From Pseudoxanthomonas sp. z9 (GTDB taxonomy: Bacteria > Pseudomonadota > Gammaproteobacteria > Xanthomonadales > Xanthomonadaceae), in NCBI RefSeq assembly GCF_006542425.1, contig NZ_VFID01000003.1, positions 186,001 to 250,000 of the forward strand: a DNA stretch of 64,000 nt, given 5' to 3'. A program made the position numbers and the translations under genes. This document shows, in pieces, positions 38,263-48,100 of the stretch (its first letter is position 1; each line of letters opens with the position of its first letter). A model generated the notes under the pieces. That model made no database searches. It had not been told where the DNA came from and saw only the letters and a program-made list of their open reading frames with translations.

Positions 38263-38576
38263 GCAGATGGAGACTCTACGATTGGTAGTCGAATGGTCAT
38301 TGTATCCCCCGTCGCCATGACAAAACTTGTTGCGCGGCGTCATAAGAAGGGGTTGCAAAGCACAAGACGAAGGACTAGGCGATTCACCTCATCGCGTTTT
38401 CTCCACGCCGGTTTTCCCGGCATGCGATCCGCCCCCGCCCGCCCATGCGCCCGCCAATGGGAACGTCCATAGGCAAGCCACTCGGGCCCGAGCATGAACG
38501 GTTCCCTTTGCCCACGTTCCACGCCAATTCGAAAGGCTGTTCAAATTCTAAACTGGACGGTATAGTCCAGCGCCTT
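38263..38576. other. Divergent regulatory region between NAD-GDH and tetR
   Basis: The 314-bp gap holds no gene. On the NAD-GDH side a TACAAT-like -10 (minus strand, 38299-38304) lies about 40 bp from its start codon, without a convincing -35. The 10-mer AATGGTCATT (38292-38301) overlaps it and recurs at 43752-43761 before the second RND operon. On the other side lies the tetR promoter/operator. Between about 38370 and 38500 nothing notable is seen. Confidence 0.5.
38553..38570 (+). promoter_or_regulatory. Palindromic operator over the -10 of tetR-RND operon
   Basis: Perfect inverted repeat CTGGAC-N6-GTCCAG ending 6 bp before the tetR ATG. A TATAGT -10 hexamer (38561-38566) lies inside it, with a poor -35 near 38538-38544. 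A dimeric repressor bound here would block RNA polymerase, so autoregulation by the adjacent TetR protein is the simple reading. Confidence 0.75.
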
Positions 38577-39251
38577 ATGTCGTCCGTCCTCCCCTCCTTC
38601 GCCGCGATCCAGCGACGGCAGCGCGTGCACGCGGCCGTCCGCGAACTGCTGGCCGAGCAGGGATTCCGGATCAGCATGGATGCCGTAGCCGCCCGGGCCG
38701 GCTGCTCGAAGCAGACCCTGTACGCCCAGTTCGGCAGCAAGCAGGCGCTCCTGCGCAGCATGATCGACGAGCACCTGGACCTGACCACCGTTCGCCTGGA
38801 AGACGGCCCCGGTACCGGCAACGATGTCCGCGGGACCCTGCTCGCCTTCGCGATGGAGCATCTGGCCCACCTGTGCGATCCTTCGGTGGTCGCAACCAGC
38901 CAGTTGCTCACCGCGGAGGCCCACCAGTTTCCCGAAGAGGCGAAAGCGCTGTACCGGGACGGTTGCGAGCGGCTGACGGAACGGCTTGCCCGCTGGCTCG
39001 CCTCGGCCATGGAACGCGGCCTGCTGAAGCAGGACGACCCGCACCTGGCGGCCGAGCTGCTGCTGAGCATGATTACCGGCCTTGATTTCGAACGGCAGCG
39101 CTTCGCCGTACCGCATCGACGCAGCCTCGCGGCCCGACGCCGCTGGGCCGAGTTCGCCGTCGACGGGTTCCTCCGCGCCTTCCCGCCCGCCATCGGCATG
39201 GCGGCGGCAGCAGCGGATGCCCCCTCCAAACCCCAAGAATTCCAAATCTGA
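38577..39251 (+). CDS. TetR-family repressor of the adjacent RND pump
   Basis: A 224-residue regulator. The N-terminal helix-turn-helix (RISMDAVAARAGCSKQTLYA, residues about 25-45) and FGSKQALLRSMI are standard TetR features. The C-terminal half (MEHLAHLCDPSVVATSQLLT) is the ligand/dimer domain of the AefR/AcrR-like kind. The ATG at 38577 lies immediately after an 18-bp palindromic operator and has a poor SD. It is followed 15 bp later by the RND adaptor gene, so regulator and pump form one operon that is probably autoregulated and induced by pump substrates. Confidence 0.93.
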   Translation: MSSVLPSFAAIQRRQRVHAAVRELLAEQGFRISMDAVAARAGCSKQTLYAQFGSKQALLRSMIDEHLDLTTVRLEDGPGTGNDVRGTLLAFAMEHLAHLCDPSVVATSQLLTAEAHQFPEEAKALYRDGCERLTERLARWLASAMERGLLKQDDPHLAAELLLSMITGLDFERQRFAVPHRRSLAARRRWAEFAVDGFLRAFPPAIGMAAAAADAPSKPQEFQI

Positions 39252-39266
39252 CACGGAGCTCCACCG

Positions 39267-40472
39267 ATGACCGCCCCCGTCCGTTCCGTCGCCCTTTGCT
39301 GTGCCCTCGCGCTGGCACTGGCTGCCTGCAGCAAGAACCAGGAACAGCCGCAGATGCCGCCACCCGAAGTCGGCGTGGTCAAGGCCAACCCGCAGACCGT
39401 TCCGCTCGAGCGCGACCTGGTGGGCCGGCTGTCGCCGGTCCGCAGTTCCGACGTGCGCGCCCGCGTCTCCGGCGTGCTGGTCAAGCGCGTGTACCAGGAA
39501 GGCACCGACGTGAAGGAAGGCCAGGTGCTGTTCCAGATCGATCCGGCGCCGCTGCGCGCTTCGCTGAGCGCGGCGCAGGCCAACCTGGCCTCGGCGCAGG
39601 CGACCTACGCCAACGCCAAGGTCTCCGCCGATCGCGCCCGCCAGCTGGCACCGCAGAAATTCGTCTCCAAGTCCGATCTGGACAACGCCGAGGCCGCCGA
39701 ACGCAGTGCCGCCGCCGCGGTCCAGCAGGCCCGCGCCAACGTCGAGACCGCCCGCATCAACCTGGGCTACGCCAGCGTCACCGCGCCTATTTCCGGCCGT
39801 GCGGGCAAGCAGCAGGTGACCGAGGGCGCGCTGGTCGGCCAGGGTGAGGCCACCCTGCTGACCACCGTCGATCAGCTCGATCCGCTGTACGTCAACTTCT
39901 CGATCAGCGCCGCCGAACTCGAGGCGCTGCGCAGCGCCCAGAGCGGCGGCAACGTGCAGTTGTCCGACACCGGCACCGCCCAGGTCCAGGTCAAGCTCGC
40001 CGACGGCGCGATCTACGACCAGCCGGGCACCTTGGATTTCTCCGGCGTGGTGGTGGACCCCGCCACCGGCAGCGTCTCGCTGCGCGCCACCCTGCCCAAC
40101 CCGGATCGCAAGCTGCTGCCGGGCGCGTTCGTCACCCTGCGCGCCACCCTGGGTCAGCAGAACAATGCCTTCCTGATCCCGCAGGGCGCGATCCAGCGCG
40201 ACACCCAGGGCGCCTATGCGATGGTCGTCGGCCAGGACGGCAAGGTGGTGCGCAAGCCGGTGGATGCCAAGCAGGCCGTCGGCGCCAACTGGCTGATCAC
40301 CAGCGGCCTGGCCGCCGGCGACCAGGTCGTCGTCGACGGCCTGCAGAAGGTTCGCGAAGGCGCGCCCGCCAAACCCGTGGCAGCCGGCGCCAAGCCGGCC
40401 CAGCCGGGTGCCGCGGCGGGCCAGAAGCCCGCGGCCGCCGAAGGCGCGAAGCCGGAAGGCAAGGCCGAATAA
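39267..40472 (+). CDS. RND efflux periplasmic adaptor lipoprotein (AcrA/MexA-like)
   Basis: A 401-residue membrane fusion protein. The lipoprotein signal peptide ends ALALAAC (Cys about residue 23). The barrel-sandwich and coiled-coil regions follow (VSGVLVKRVYQEGTDVKEG, then an Ala/Gln-rich helical hairpin ASAQATYANAKVSADRARQL), then the beta barrel and VDGLQKVREGAPAK. The last 30 residues are Ala/Pro/Lys-rich. It links the RND permease at 40485 to an outer-membrane channel. The gap to the permease is 12 bp. Confidence 0.95.
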   Translation: MTAPVRSVALCCALALALAACSKNQEQPQMPPPEVGVVKANPQTVPLERDLVGRLSPVRSSDVRARVSGVLVKRVYQEGTDVKEGQVLFQIDPAPLRASLSAAQANLASAQATYANAKVSADRARQLAPQKFVSKSDLDNAEAAERSAAAAVQQARANVETARINLGYASVTAPISGRAGKQQVTEGALVGQGEATLLTTVDQLDPLYVNFSISAAELEALRSAQSGGNVQLSDTGTAQVQVKLADGAIYDQPGTLDFSGVVVDPATGSVSLRATLPNPDRKLLPGAFVTLRATLGQQNNAFLIPQGAIQRDTQGAYAMVVGQDGKVVRKPVDAKQAVGANWLITSGLAAGDQVVVDGLQKVREGAPAKPVAAGAKPAQPGAAAGQKPAAAEGAKPEGKAE

Positions 40473-40484
40473 GGATCCGCCCCC

Positions 40485-43400
40485 ATGCCCAAGTTTTTCA
40501 TCAATCATCCGGTCTTCGCCTGGGTCGTGTCGATCCTGATCTCGCTCGCGGGCGTGATCTCGATCCTCAACCTGGGCGTTGAGTCCTATCCCTCCATCGC
40601 CCCGCCGCAGGTGACGGTCAGCGCGAGCTATCCCGGCGCCAGCGCCGAGACCACCGAGCGCTCGGTGACCCAGGTCATCGAACAACAGCTCACCGGTATC
40701 GACAACCTGCTGTATTTCAGTTCCACGTCGAGTTCTTCCGGTCGCGCCACGGTCACCCTGACCTTTCAGACCGGCACCGACGCCGACATCGCCCAGGTCC
40801 AGGTGCAGAACAAGGTCGCGCTGGCGACCCCGCGCCTGCCCTCCGAGGTGACCGCGCAGGGCGTGGTGGTGGCCAAGGCCAACGCCGGCTTCCTGATGGT
40901 GGTCGGCCTGCAGTCGGACAATCCGGCGGTGGATCGCAACCACCTCAACGACATCCTGGCCTCGCGCGTGCTTGACCAGGTCTCGCGCATCCCCGGCGTC
41001 GGCAGCACCCAGCACTTCGGTTCCGAGTACGCCATGAACCTGTGGCTGGATCCGGGCAAGCTGCAGGGCTACAACCTGTCCTCCAGCGAAGTGCTGGCGG
41101 CGGTCAAGGGCCAGAACGTGCAGTTCGCCGCCGGTTCGGTCGGTTCCGATCCGGCACCGGAGGGCCAGGCGTTCACCGCGACCGTGTCGGCCGAGGGCCG
41201 GTTCACTTCGCCCGAGCAGTTCGAGAACATCATCCTGCGCGCCAACAGCGACGGTTCCACCGTGCGCCTGAAGGACGTGGCGCGGGTCGAGTTCGGCGCC
41301 CAGAACTACGGCTTCGACACCCAGTACAACGGCAAGCCGGTCGGCGCCTTCGCCATCCAGCTGCTGCCGGGCGCCAACGCGCTGAACGTGGCCGAGGCCG
41401 TGCGCACCAAGATGGACGAGCTGCAGCCCAGCTTCCCGCAGGGCGTGTCCTGGTTCTCGCCGTACGACACCACCACCTTCGTGACCATCTCGATCGAGGA
41501 AGTCGTCAAGACCCTGTTCGAGGCGATCCTGCTGGTGTTCCTGGTGATGCTGATCTTCCTGCAGAACTTCCGCGCCACCATCATCCCCACCCTGGTCATC
41601 CCGGTCGCCCTGCTGGGCACGTTCTGGGGCCTGAGCGTCATCGGCTTCACCATCAACCAGCTGACCATGTTCGCGCTGGTGCTGGCGATCGGCATCGTGG
41701 TCGACGACGCGATCGTGGTGATCGAGAACGTCGAGCGCATCATGGCGGAAGAGAAGCTGCCGCCGCGCGAGGCCACCATCAAGGCGATGGACCAGATCAC
41801 CGGCGCGGTCATCGCGATCACGGTGGTGCTGGCGGCGGTGTTCATCCCGTCCGCGCTGCAGGGCGGCGCCTCGGGCGAGATCTACAAGCAGTTCGCGCTG
41901 ACCATCGCGATTTCGATGGCGTTCTCGGCGTTCCTCGCGCTGGGCTTCACCCCGGCCCTGTGCGCCAGCTTCCTCAAGCAGCACGAACATGACAGCCACG
42001 AGAAGAAGAACATCGTCTTCCGCCTGTTCGAGAAGTACTACGGCAAGGTCGAGAAGACCTACGTCGGCCATATCGGCGCGGCGATCCGGCACACCCCGCG
42101 CTGGATGGTGGTGTTCGCGCTGCTGACCGTGCTGTGCGGCTTCCTGTTCACCCGCATCCCGAGCAGCTTCCTGCCCGAGGAAGACCAGGGCTACGCGCTG
42201 GCGATCGTTCAGTTGCCGCCGGGCAACACCATGAGCAAGACCAACGAGGTGTTCACCCAGATCCGCGGCACCCTCAGCCAGATGGAAGGCTTCGAGGGGA
42301 TGATGCAGGTGTCCGGCTTCAGCTTCTTGGGCCAGGGTGAGAACGTCGGCATGGCGTTCATCAAACTCAAGCCGTGGGACGAGCGCGAGGTCGTGGTCAC
42401 CGACTTCATCCAGCAGGCCAATGGCGCGCTGTATGGCATCAAGGGCGCGCAGATCTTCGTGGTCAACCTGCCCACCGTGCAGGGCCTGGGCCAGTTCGGC
42501 GGCTTCGACATGTGGCTGCAGGATCGCAGCGGCGCTGGCGAGGCCGCGCTGCTGGCCGCCCGCAACACCCTGCTCGGCAAGGCGGCACAGGACAAGACCC
42601 TGGTCGGCGTGCGCCCGAACACCCTGGAAAACGCCCCGCAGCTGCAACTCAGCGTGGACCGCGTGCAGGCCCAGGCGATGGGACTGTCGGTCGGCGACAT
42701 CTACACTTCGATCCAGCTGATGCTGGCCCCGGTGTACGTCAACGACTTCTTCTATCAGGGCCGCATCAAGCGCGTGAACATGCGCGCCGATGCGCCGTAC
42801 CGTACGGGCGCCGAATCGCTGGGCCGCATCTATACGCCCAGCAGCCTGCAGACCGACGCCAGCGGCGGACGCGCGATGATCCCGCTGTCGACCGTGGTCC
42901 ATTCGGAGATGGGTTCGGTGCCGCCGTCGCTGTCGCGCTACAACGGCTATGCCGCCGTCAACATCAACGGTGCGGCCGCCCCGGGCAGTTCCTCCGGCCA
43001 GGCGATGACCACGATGGAGAACATCGTGACCAACGATCTGCCGCAGGGCTTCGGCTATGACTGGAGCGGCATGTCGTACCAGGAAATCCTGGCCGGCAAC
43101 AGCGCCACCCTGCTGATGGTGCTGTCGATCGTGGTGGTGTTCCTGTGCCTGGCGGCGCTGTATGAGAGCTGGTCGATTCCGGTGGCCGTGCTGCTGGTGG
43201 TTCCGCTGGGCGCCCTGGGCGCGCTGGCCTTCACCATGATGCGCGGCCTGTCGAACGACATCTTCTTCAAGATCGGCCTGATCACCATCATCGGCCTGGC
43301 CGCCAAGAACGCCATCCTGATCGTCGAGTTCGCGGTCATGGAGCGCAAGATGGGCAAGACCTTGCGGGATGCGGTGATCACCGCCGCCCACCTGCGTTTC

Positions 43401-43649
43401 CGCCCGATCCTGATGACCTCGTTCGCGTTCATCATGGGCGTGCTGCCGATGGCGATCTCGTCCGGCGCCGGCGCCAACGCCCGCCACGCCATCGGTACCG
43501 GCGTGATCGGCGGCATGCTGGCGGCGACGTTCCTGGGCCTGCTGCTGATCCCGGTGTTCTTCGTCGCGGTGCGGCGCGTGCTCGGCGACAAGATGGACGA
43601 ACCGTCCCGCGAATACCTGGAGGCGCACAACGTGCCCACGTCGCGTTGA
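40485..43649 (+). CDS. HAE1-type RND multidrug efflux permease (AcrB/MexB-like)
   Basis: A 1054-residue inner-membrane proton antiporter with 12 predicted TM segments and two large periplasmic loops. Proton-relay residues are visible: Asp-Asp in LAIGIVVDDAIVVIENVER (TM4, about residue 407) and Lys in GLAAKNAILIVEFAVMERK (TM10). The N-terminus MPKFFINHPVFAWVVSILIS and GVESYPSIAPPQVTVSASYP are typical of AcrB/MexB homologues. Substrates cannot be read from sequence. No outer-membrane channel gene follows, so a genome-encoded TolC-like protein must be shared. A terminator lies downstream at 43673. Confidence 0.95.
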   Translation: MPKFFINHPVFAWVVSILISLAGVISILNLGVESYPSIAPPQVTVSASYPGASAETTERSVTQVIEQQLTGIDNLLYFSSTSSSSGRATVTLTFQTGTDADIAQVQVQNKVALATPRLPSEVTAQGVVVAKANAGFLMVVGLQSDNPAVDRNHLNDILASRVLDQVSRIPGVGSTQHFGSEYAMNLWLDPGKLQGYNLSSSEVLAAVKGQNVQFAAGSVGSDPAPEGQAFTATVSAEGRFTSPEQFENIILRANSDGSTVRLKDVARVEFGAQNYGFDTQYNGKPVGAFAIQLLPGANALNVAEAVRTKMDELQPSFPQGVSWFSPYDTTTFVTISIEEVVKTLFEAILLVFLVMLIFLQNFRATIIPTLVIPVALLGTFWGLSVIGFTINQLTMFALVLAIGIVVDDAIVVIENVERIMAEEKLPPREATIKAMDQITGAVIAITVVLAAVFIPSALQGGASGEIYKQFALTIAISMAFSAFLALGFTPALCASFLKQHEHDSHEKKNIVFRLFEKYYGKVEKTYVGHIGAAIRHTPRWMVVFALLTVLCGFLFTRIPSSFLPEEDQGYALAIVQLPPGNTMSKTNEVFTQIRGTLSQMEGFEGMMQVSGFSFLGQGENVGMAFIKLKPWDEREVVVTDFIQQANGALYGIKGAQIFVVNLPTVQGLGQFGGFDMWLQDRSGAGEAALLAARNTLLGKAAQDKTLVGVRPNTLENAPQLQLSVDRVQAQAMGLSVGDIYTSIQLMLAPVYVNDFFYQGRIKRVNMRADAPYRTGAESLGRIYTPSSLQTDASGGRAMIPLSTVVHSEMGSVPPSLSRYNGYAAVNINGAAAPGSSSGQAMTTMENIVTNDLPQGFGYDWSGMSYQEILAGNSATLLMVLSIVVVFLCLAALYESWSIPVAVLLVVPLGALGALAFTMMRGLSNDIFFKIGLITIIGLAAKNAILIVEFAVMERKMGKTLRDAVITAAHLRFRPILMTSFAFIMGVLPMAISSGAGANARHAIGTGVIGGMLAATFLGLLLIPVFFVAVRRVLGDKMDEPSREYLEAHNVPTSR

Positions 43650-43672
43650 CGCCAAGGCGTGCCAACGCATAC

Positions 43673-43700
43673 GGAAACCCCGGCCTGGCCGGGGTTTTCC
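43673..43700 (+). terminator. Intrinsic terminator after first RND operon
   Basis: GC-rich inverted repeat AAACCCCGGCC / GGCCGGGGTTT with almost no loop (the central bases must open), followed by TTCCGTTT. It lies 25 bp past the permease stop and separates the tetR-RND operon from the second pump. Confidence 0.8.
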
Positions 43701-43886
43701 GTTTCTGGCGGATACGATTCAAGGCGCGCGCGGTACAAGGGCCTTTTTTGTAATGGTCATTATTCAAATCGCCAGAAGTGACTTCCTTCCCTTCCGGCCC
43801 ACCGTCTCATCCCGTGATAATCGCGCGATCCAAGATGTCGATCCGGGCCCCGCCCGTTCGTCGTCTTCCTGAATCCCCCACCATCG

Positions 43887-45089
43887 ATGCCCGCCATGAC
43901 ACGGAACGCCACTGCACGGAAACCCCCTTCCACCCTTCTGCGCATGGTGCTGATGCTGCTCGCCGTTGCGCTGATCTTCGGCGGCGTATTCATCGCCAAG
44001 GCCGTCTTCAGCAAGGGGATGAATGATTTCTTCGACAACATGCCGCAGCCGGCCTCCACGGTGACCGACTGGACCGCCAAGCAGGAACGCTGGGTTGACG
44101 CCCAACAGGCGGTCGGCACCTTCGTCGCCATCCAGGGCACCGACGTGACCACCGAGGCCGGCGGCGTGGTGCGCGAGCTTTCGATCAACGTCGGCCAGCC
44201 GGTCAAGGCCGGCACGGTGCTGGCGCGACTGAACACGGCCAATGAACTGGCGGTGCTGCGTTCGCTGGAAGCCTCGGCCAAGCTGGCCGCGGTCCAGCGC
44301 GACCGCTGGCAGGCGCTGGCCCGCGACAAGCTGGTCTCGCAGGCCGACGCCGAGGAGCGCAGCACCCAGGCCGCCACCGCGCAGGCCCAGGTCGAGGCGC
44401 AGCGCGCCCTGATCGCGCAGAAGACCATCACCGCGCCTTTCAGTGGCGTGCTCGGCATCCGCAAGGTCAGCCTGGGCCAGTACCTGAACCCGGGCGACGC
44501 GATCGTCACCCTGCAGACGCTGGATCCGATCTATCTCGACTTCACCCTGCCCGAGCAGCGGGTCGGCCAGGTGACCCGCGGCAGCCGGATTCGCGCCACC
44601 GTCGACGCCCTGCCCGGCCAGGTGTTCGAAGGCGAGGTCACCGCGGTGGAACCGCTGGTCGACGCGGCCACCCGCAACTTCAAGGTCCAGGCGACCCTGG
44701 CCAACCCCGACAGCGCCCTGCGTCCGGGCACCTTCGCCCATGTCGGCTTCGATACCGGCAGTGCGCAGGACGTGGTGGTGGTGCCGCAGACCGCGGTCAG
44801 CTTCAATCCCTACGGCAACGCGGTCTACGTGATCCAGGAAGTCGCCCGCGCCAAGGGCGAGACCGACATGCAGGGCAAGCCGCTCACCGGCAAGAAGCTG
44901 ATCGTCAAGCAGCGCTTCGTCAAGACCGGCACCACCCGCGGCGACCTGATCGCGATCACCGAAGGCCTCAAGGCCGGCGAACGGGTGGCCACGACGGGCC
45001 TGTTGAAGCTGCGCAACGACGCCGAGGTGGTGATCAACAACAAGGTCCAGCCCAGCGCGAATGCCGCGCCGGCGCCGGAAAACCGTTGA
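43887..45089 (+). CDS. RND efflux periplasmic adaptor, membrane-anchored (second pump)
   Basis: A 400-residue membrane fusion protein. It has no lipobox: the basic N-terminus (MTRNATARKPPSTLLR) leads into one TM helix (MVLMLLAVALIFGGVFIAKA, about residues 20-40). The adaptor core follows: VRELSINVGQPVKAGTVLAR, a short helical hairpin (AKLAAVQRDRWQALARDK), FSGVLGIRKVSLGQYLNPGD and VVVPQTAVSFNPYGNAVYVI, like MdtA/VexE-type proteins. ATG at 43887 or 43896; neither has a good SD. It precedes its permease by 12 bp. Confidence 0.93.
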   Translation: MPAMTRNATARKPPSTLLRMVLMLLAVALIFGGVFIAKAVFSKGMNDFFDNMPQPASTVTDWTAKQERWVDAQQAVGTFVAIQGTDVTTEAGGVVRELSINVGQPVKAGTVLARLNTANELAVLRSLEASAKLAAVQRDRWQALARDKLVSQADAEERSTQAATAQAQVEAQRALIAQKTITAPFSGVLGIRKVSLGQYLNPGDAIVTLQTLDPIYLDFTLPEQRVGQVTRGSRIRATVDALPGQVFEGEVTAVEPLVDAATRNFKVQATLANPDSALRPGTFAHVGFDTGSAQDVVVVPQTAVSFNPYGNAVYVIQEVARAKGETDMQGKPLTGKKLIVKQRFVKTGTTRGDLIAITEGLKAGERVATTGLLKLRNDAEVVINNKVQPSANAAPAPENR

Positions 45090-45101
45090 CGGAGCCCGGC
45101 G

Positions 45102-48100
45102 ATGAAATTCACCGACATCTTCATCAACAAACCGGTGCTGGCGGTCGTCGTCAGCCTGTTCATTCTGTTGTTCGGGCTGCGCTCGTTCACCGAATTGAAC
45201 GTGCGCCAGTATCCGGAACTGCGCAACGCGGTGGTCAATATCAGTACCACCTACTACGGTGCCGACGCCGACCTGATCCAGGGCTTCATCACCACCCCGC
45301 TGGAGCGTGAAGTCGCCAGCGCCGAAGGCATCGAGTATCTCAGCTCGACCAGCTCGGCCGGTGTCAGCCTGATCCAGGCCTACATCCGCCTGGACCAGGA
45401 TCCGAACGAGGCGTTGACCCAGATCGCCGCCAAGGTCAACAAGATGCGCGGCCAGCTGCCGCCGGAGTCCGAGGACCCGGTGATCGATCTGCAGCAGGGC
45501 CAGCAGATCGCGGCGATGTACGTGTCGTTCGCCTCCGAGACCCTGGACAACAACCAGATCACCGACTACCTGACCCGCGTCGTCCAGCCCAAGCTGGTGA
45601 CCGTGTCCGGCGTGCAGCGCGCCGACATCCTCGGCGCCGGCACCTTCGCCATGCGTGTCTGGCTCAAGCCCGATCGGATGACCGCGCTGCGGGTCACCGC
45701 CAGCGACGTCGCCAGCGCCCTGCAGAACAACAACGTGCTGTCGGCGGTGGGTTCGACCAAGGGCGAGATGGTCGCGATCGACATGACCGCGCGTACCGAT
45801 CTGCGCAACGCGGACGAGTTCCGCCGCCTGATCGTGCGCGAGGAGAACGGCGCGATCGTGCGCCTGGGCGACGTCGCCGACGTGGTCCTGGGCTCGGAGA
45901 ATTACGGCACCTCGGTCCGCATCAACGGCGAGGCGGCGACCTTCATGGGTATCTTCGTCGCCCCGGACGCCAACTCGCTGGACGTGATCAAGGACGTGCG
46001 CAAGCTGTGGGACGGCGAAATCGTGCCGCAGCTGCCGGAAGGTATCAAGGCGACGATTCCCTACGACAGCACCGAGTCCATCCAGGACGCCATCGACGAG
46101 GTGGTCAGCACGATCGTCGAAGCGGTGATCATCGTGATCGTGGTGATCTTCCTGTTCCTGGGCTCGCTGCGCAGCGTGCTGATTCCGGCGGTGACCGTGC
46201 CGCTGTCGCTGGTCGGCGCGCTGTTCCTGATGCTGCTGATGGGCTTCACCATCAACCTGCTGACCCTGCTGGCGATGGTGCTGGCGATCGGCATCGTGGT
46301 GGACGACGCCATCATCGTGCTGGAGAACATCCACCGCCACATCGAGGAGGGCATGTCGCCGTACGATGCCTCGATCAAGGGCGCGCGCGAACTGGCCTGG
46401 CCGGTGGTGGCGATGACCACCACCCTGGTCGCGGTCTACCTGCCCATCGGTTTCCAGGGTGGCCTGACCGGCGTGCTGTTCACCGAGTTCGCCTTCACCC
46501 TGGCCGGATCGGTGCTGCTGTCGGGCGTGATCGCCCTGACCCTCAGCCCGATGATGTGCGCCAAGATCCTCAAGCCGCACAGCGCCGGCGGCAAGGGCAA
46601 GCTGGAGAAGTGGCTGGACGCCCGCTTCGAGACCCTGCACCGCAGCTACCAGCGTCGCCTGCACGGCACCCTGGAAACCAAGGCGGTGATCGGCATCTTC
46701 GGCCTGCTGGTGCTCGCCTCGTGCGCCTTCCTGTACACCTCCGCGCCGCAGGAACCGGCGCCGCTGGAAGACGAAGGCTTCATCTTCTCCATCGCCAGCG
46801 CCGATCCCTACTCCACCCTGGACTACGTGGAGCGCTACACCGAGGAAGTCACCACGATTGCCAAAGGCGTGCCCGAGATCCAGGACTACTTCCTGTTCAA
46901 CGGCGGCTTCGGCGGCAGCGGCGGCGGCGCCAGCCCCAGCGCCATGGCCGGCTTCGTGCTCAAGCCCTGGAGCCAGCGCGAGCGTTCGACCAAGGCGGTG
47001 CTGGAACAGGAACTGCAGCCGAAGATGAGCGGCGTCAGCGGCCTGAACGTGTTCGCGCTGGTGCCCCCGTCCCTGCCCAGCGCGGGCGGCGACGGCGGCG
47101 GCGAGTTCATCATCGGCGGCGTGGGCGAACTGAGCCAGCTCAATGAACTGGCCGACACCATCCTGCAGAAGGCCATGGCCAGCAAGCGCTTCATCTTCCT
47201 GGACAAGGACCTGAAGATCGACAAGCCGCGCATCGAGGTGGAGATCAACCGCGACAAGGCGGCCAGCCTCGGCATCGACATGCGGACGCTGGCGGCCGAC
47301 ATGTCGGCCATGCTGTCAGGCGGCTACACCAACCGCTTCGCCATGCAGAACCGCTCGTACCTGGTGATTCCGCAGGTGCAGCGCAACGACCGCCTCAACG
47401 CCAGCGATCTCGAGAATTACTACACCCGTACCCGTGATGGCGAACTTGTGCCGCTGTCGACCATCGTGACCCTGAAGGAAAGCGCGCAGCCGCAGTCGCT
47501 CAAGCGCTTCCAGCAGCTCAATGCAGTGTCGATCACGTTCGCGCCGCGTCCGGGCGTCAGCAAGGGCGAGGCGCTGGCCATCCTGGATCAGGCCGCCAAG
47601 GAGGTGCTGCCGCAGGGCTACTCGGTCGACTACGCCGGCGAATCGCGCCAGTTCAAGCAGGAGGGCTCGGCCATGCTGATGACCCTGGTACTGGCCCTGA
47701 TCGTGATCTTCCTGGTGCTGTCGGCGCAGTTCGAGAGCTTCCGCGACGCATTGATCATGCTGCTGACCGTGCCGATGGCGATCTGCGGCGCGTTGCTGAC
47801 CTTGAACGTGCTGGCGCTGGCTGCGCAGGTCCTGCAGATGATGGGTATCGAGGCATTCCCCGGGATGAGCATCAACATCTACACCCAGGTGGGCCTGGTG
47901 ACGCTCGTCGGCGTGATCTCCAAGCACGGCATCCTGATCGTGGAATTCGCCAACAAGCTGCAGATCGATCGCGGCCTGTCCAAGCGCGAAGCCATCGAGG
48001 AAGCGGCCGCCATCCGCCTGCGCCCGGTGCTGATGACCACCGCCGCGCTGGTGTTCGCGATGATCCCGCTGCTGATCGCCACCGGCCCGGGCGCCGCGTC

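Noticed and set aside
33139..38472. 1777-codon open frame on the plus strand, opposite NAD-GDH
   Set aside because: It mirrors the codon structure of the NAD-GDH gene in very GC-rich DNA; the peptide is His/Arg/Ala/Gln-rich with no domain, while the minus strand encodes a complete known enzyme.
38541..43670. 1709-codon open frame on the minus strand, opposite tetR and the first RND operon
   Set aside because: Antisense shadow of three well-recognised genes; low-complexity composition, no start context or domain.
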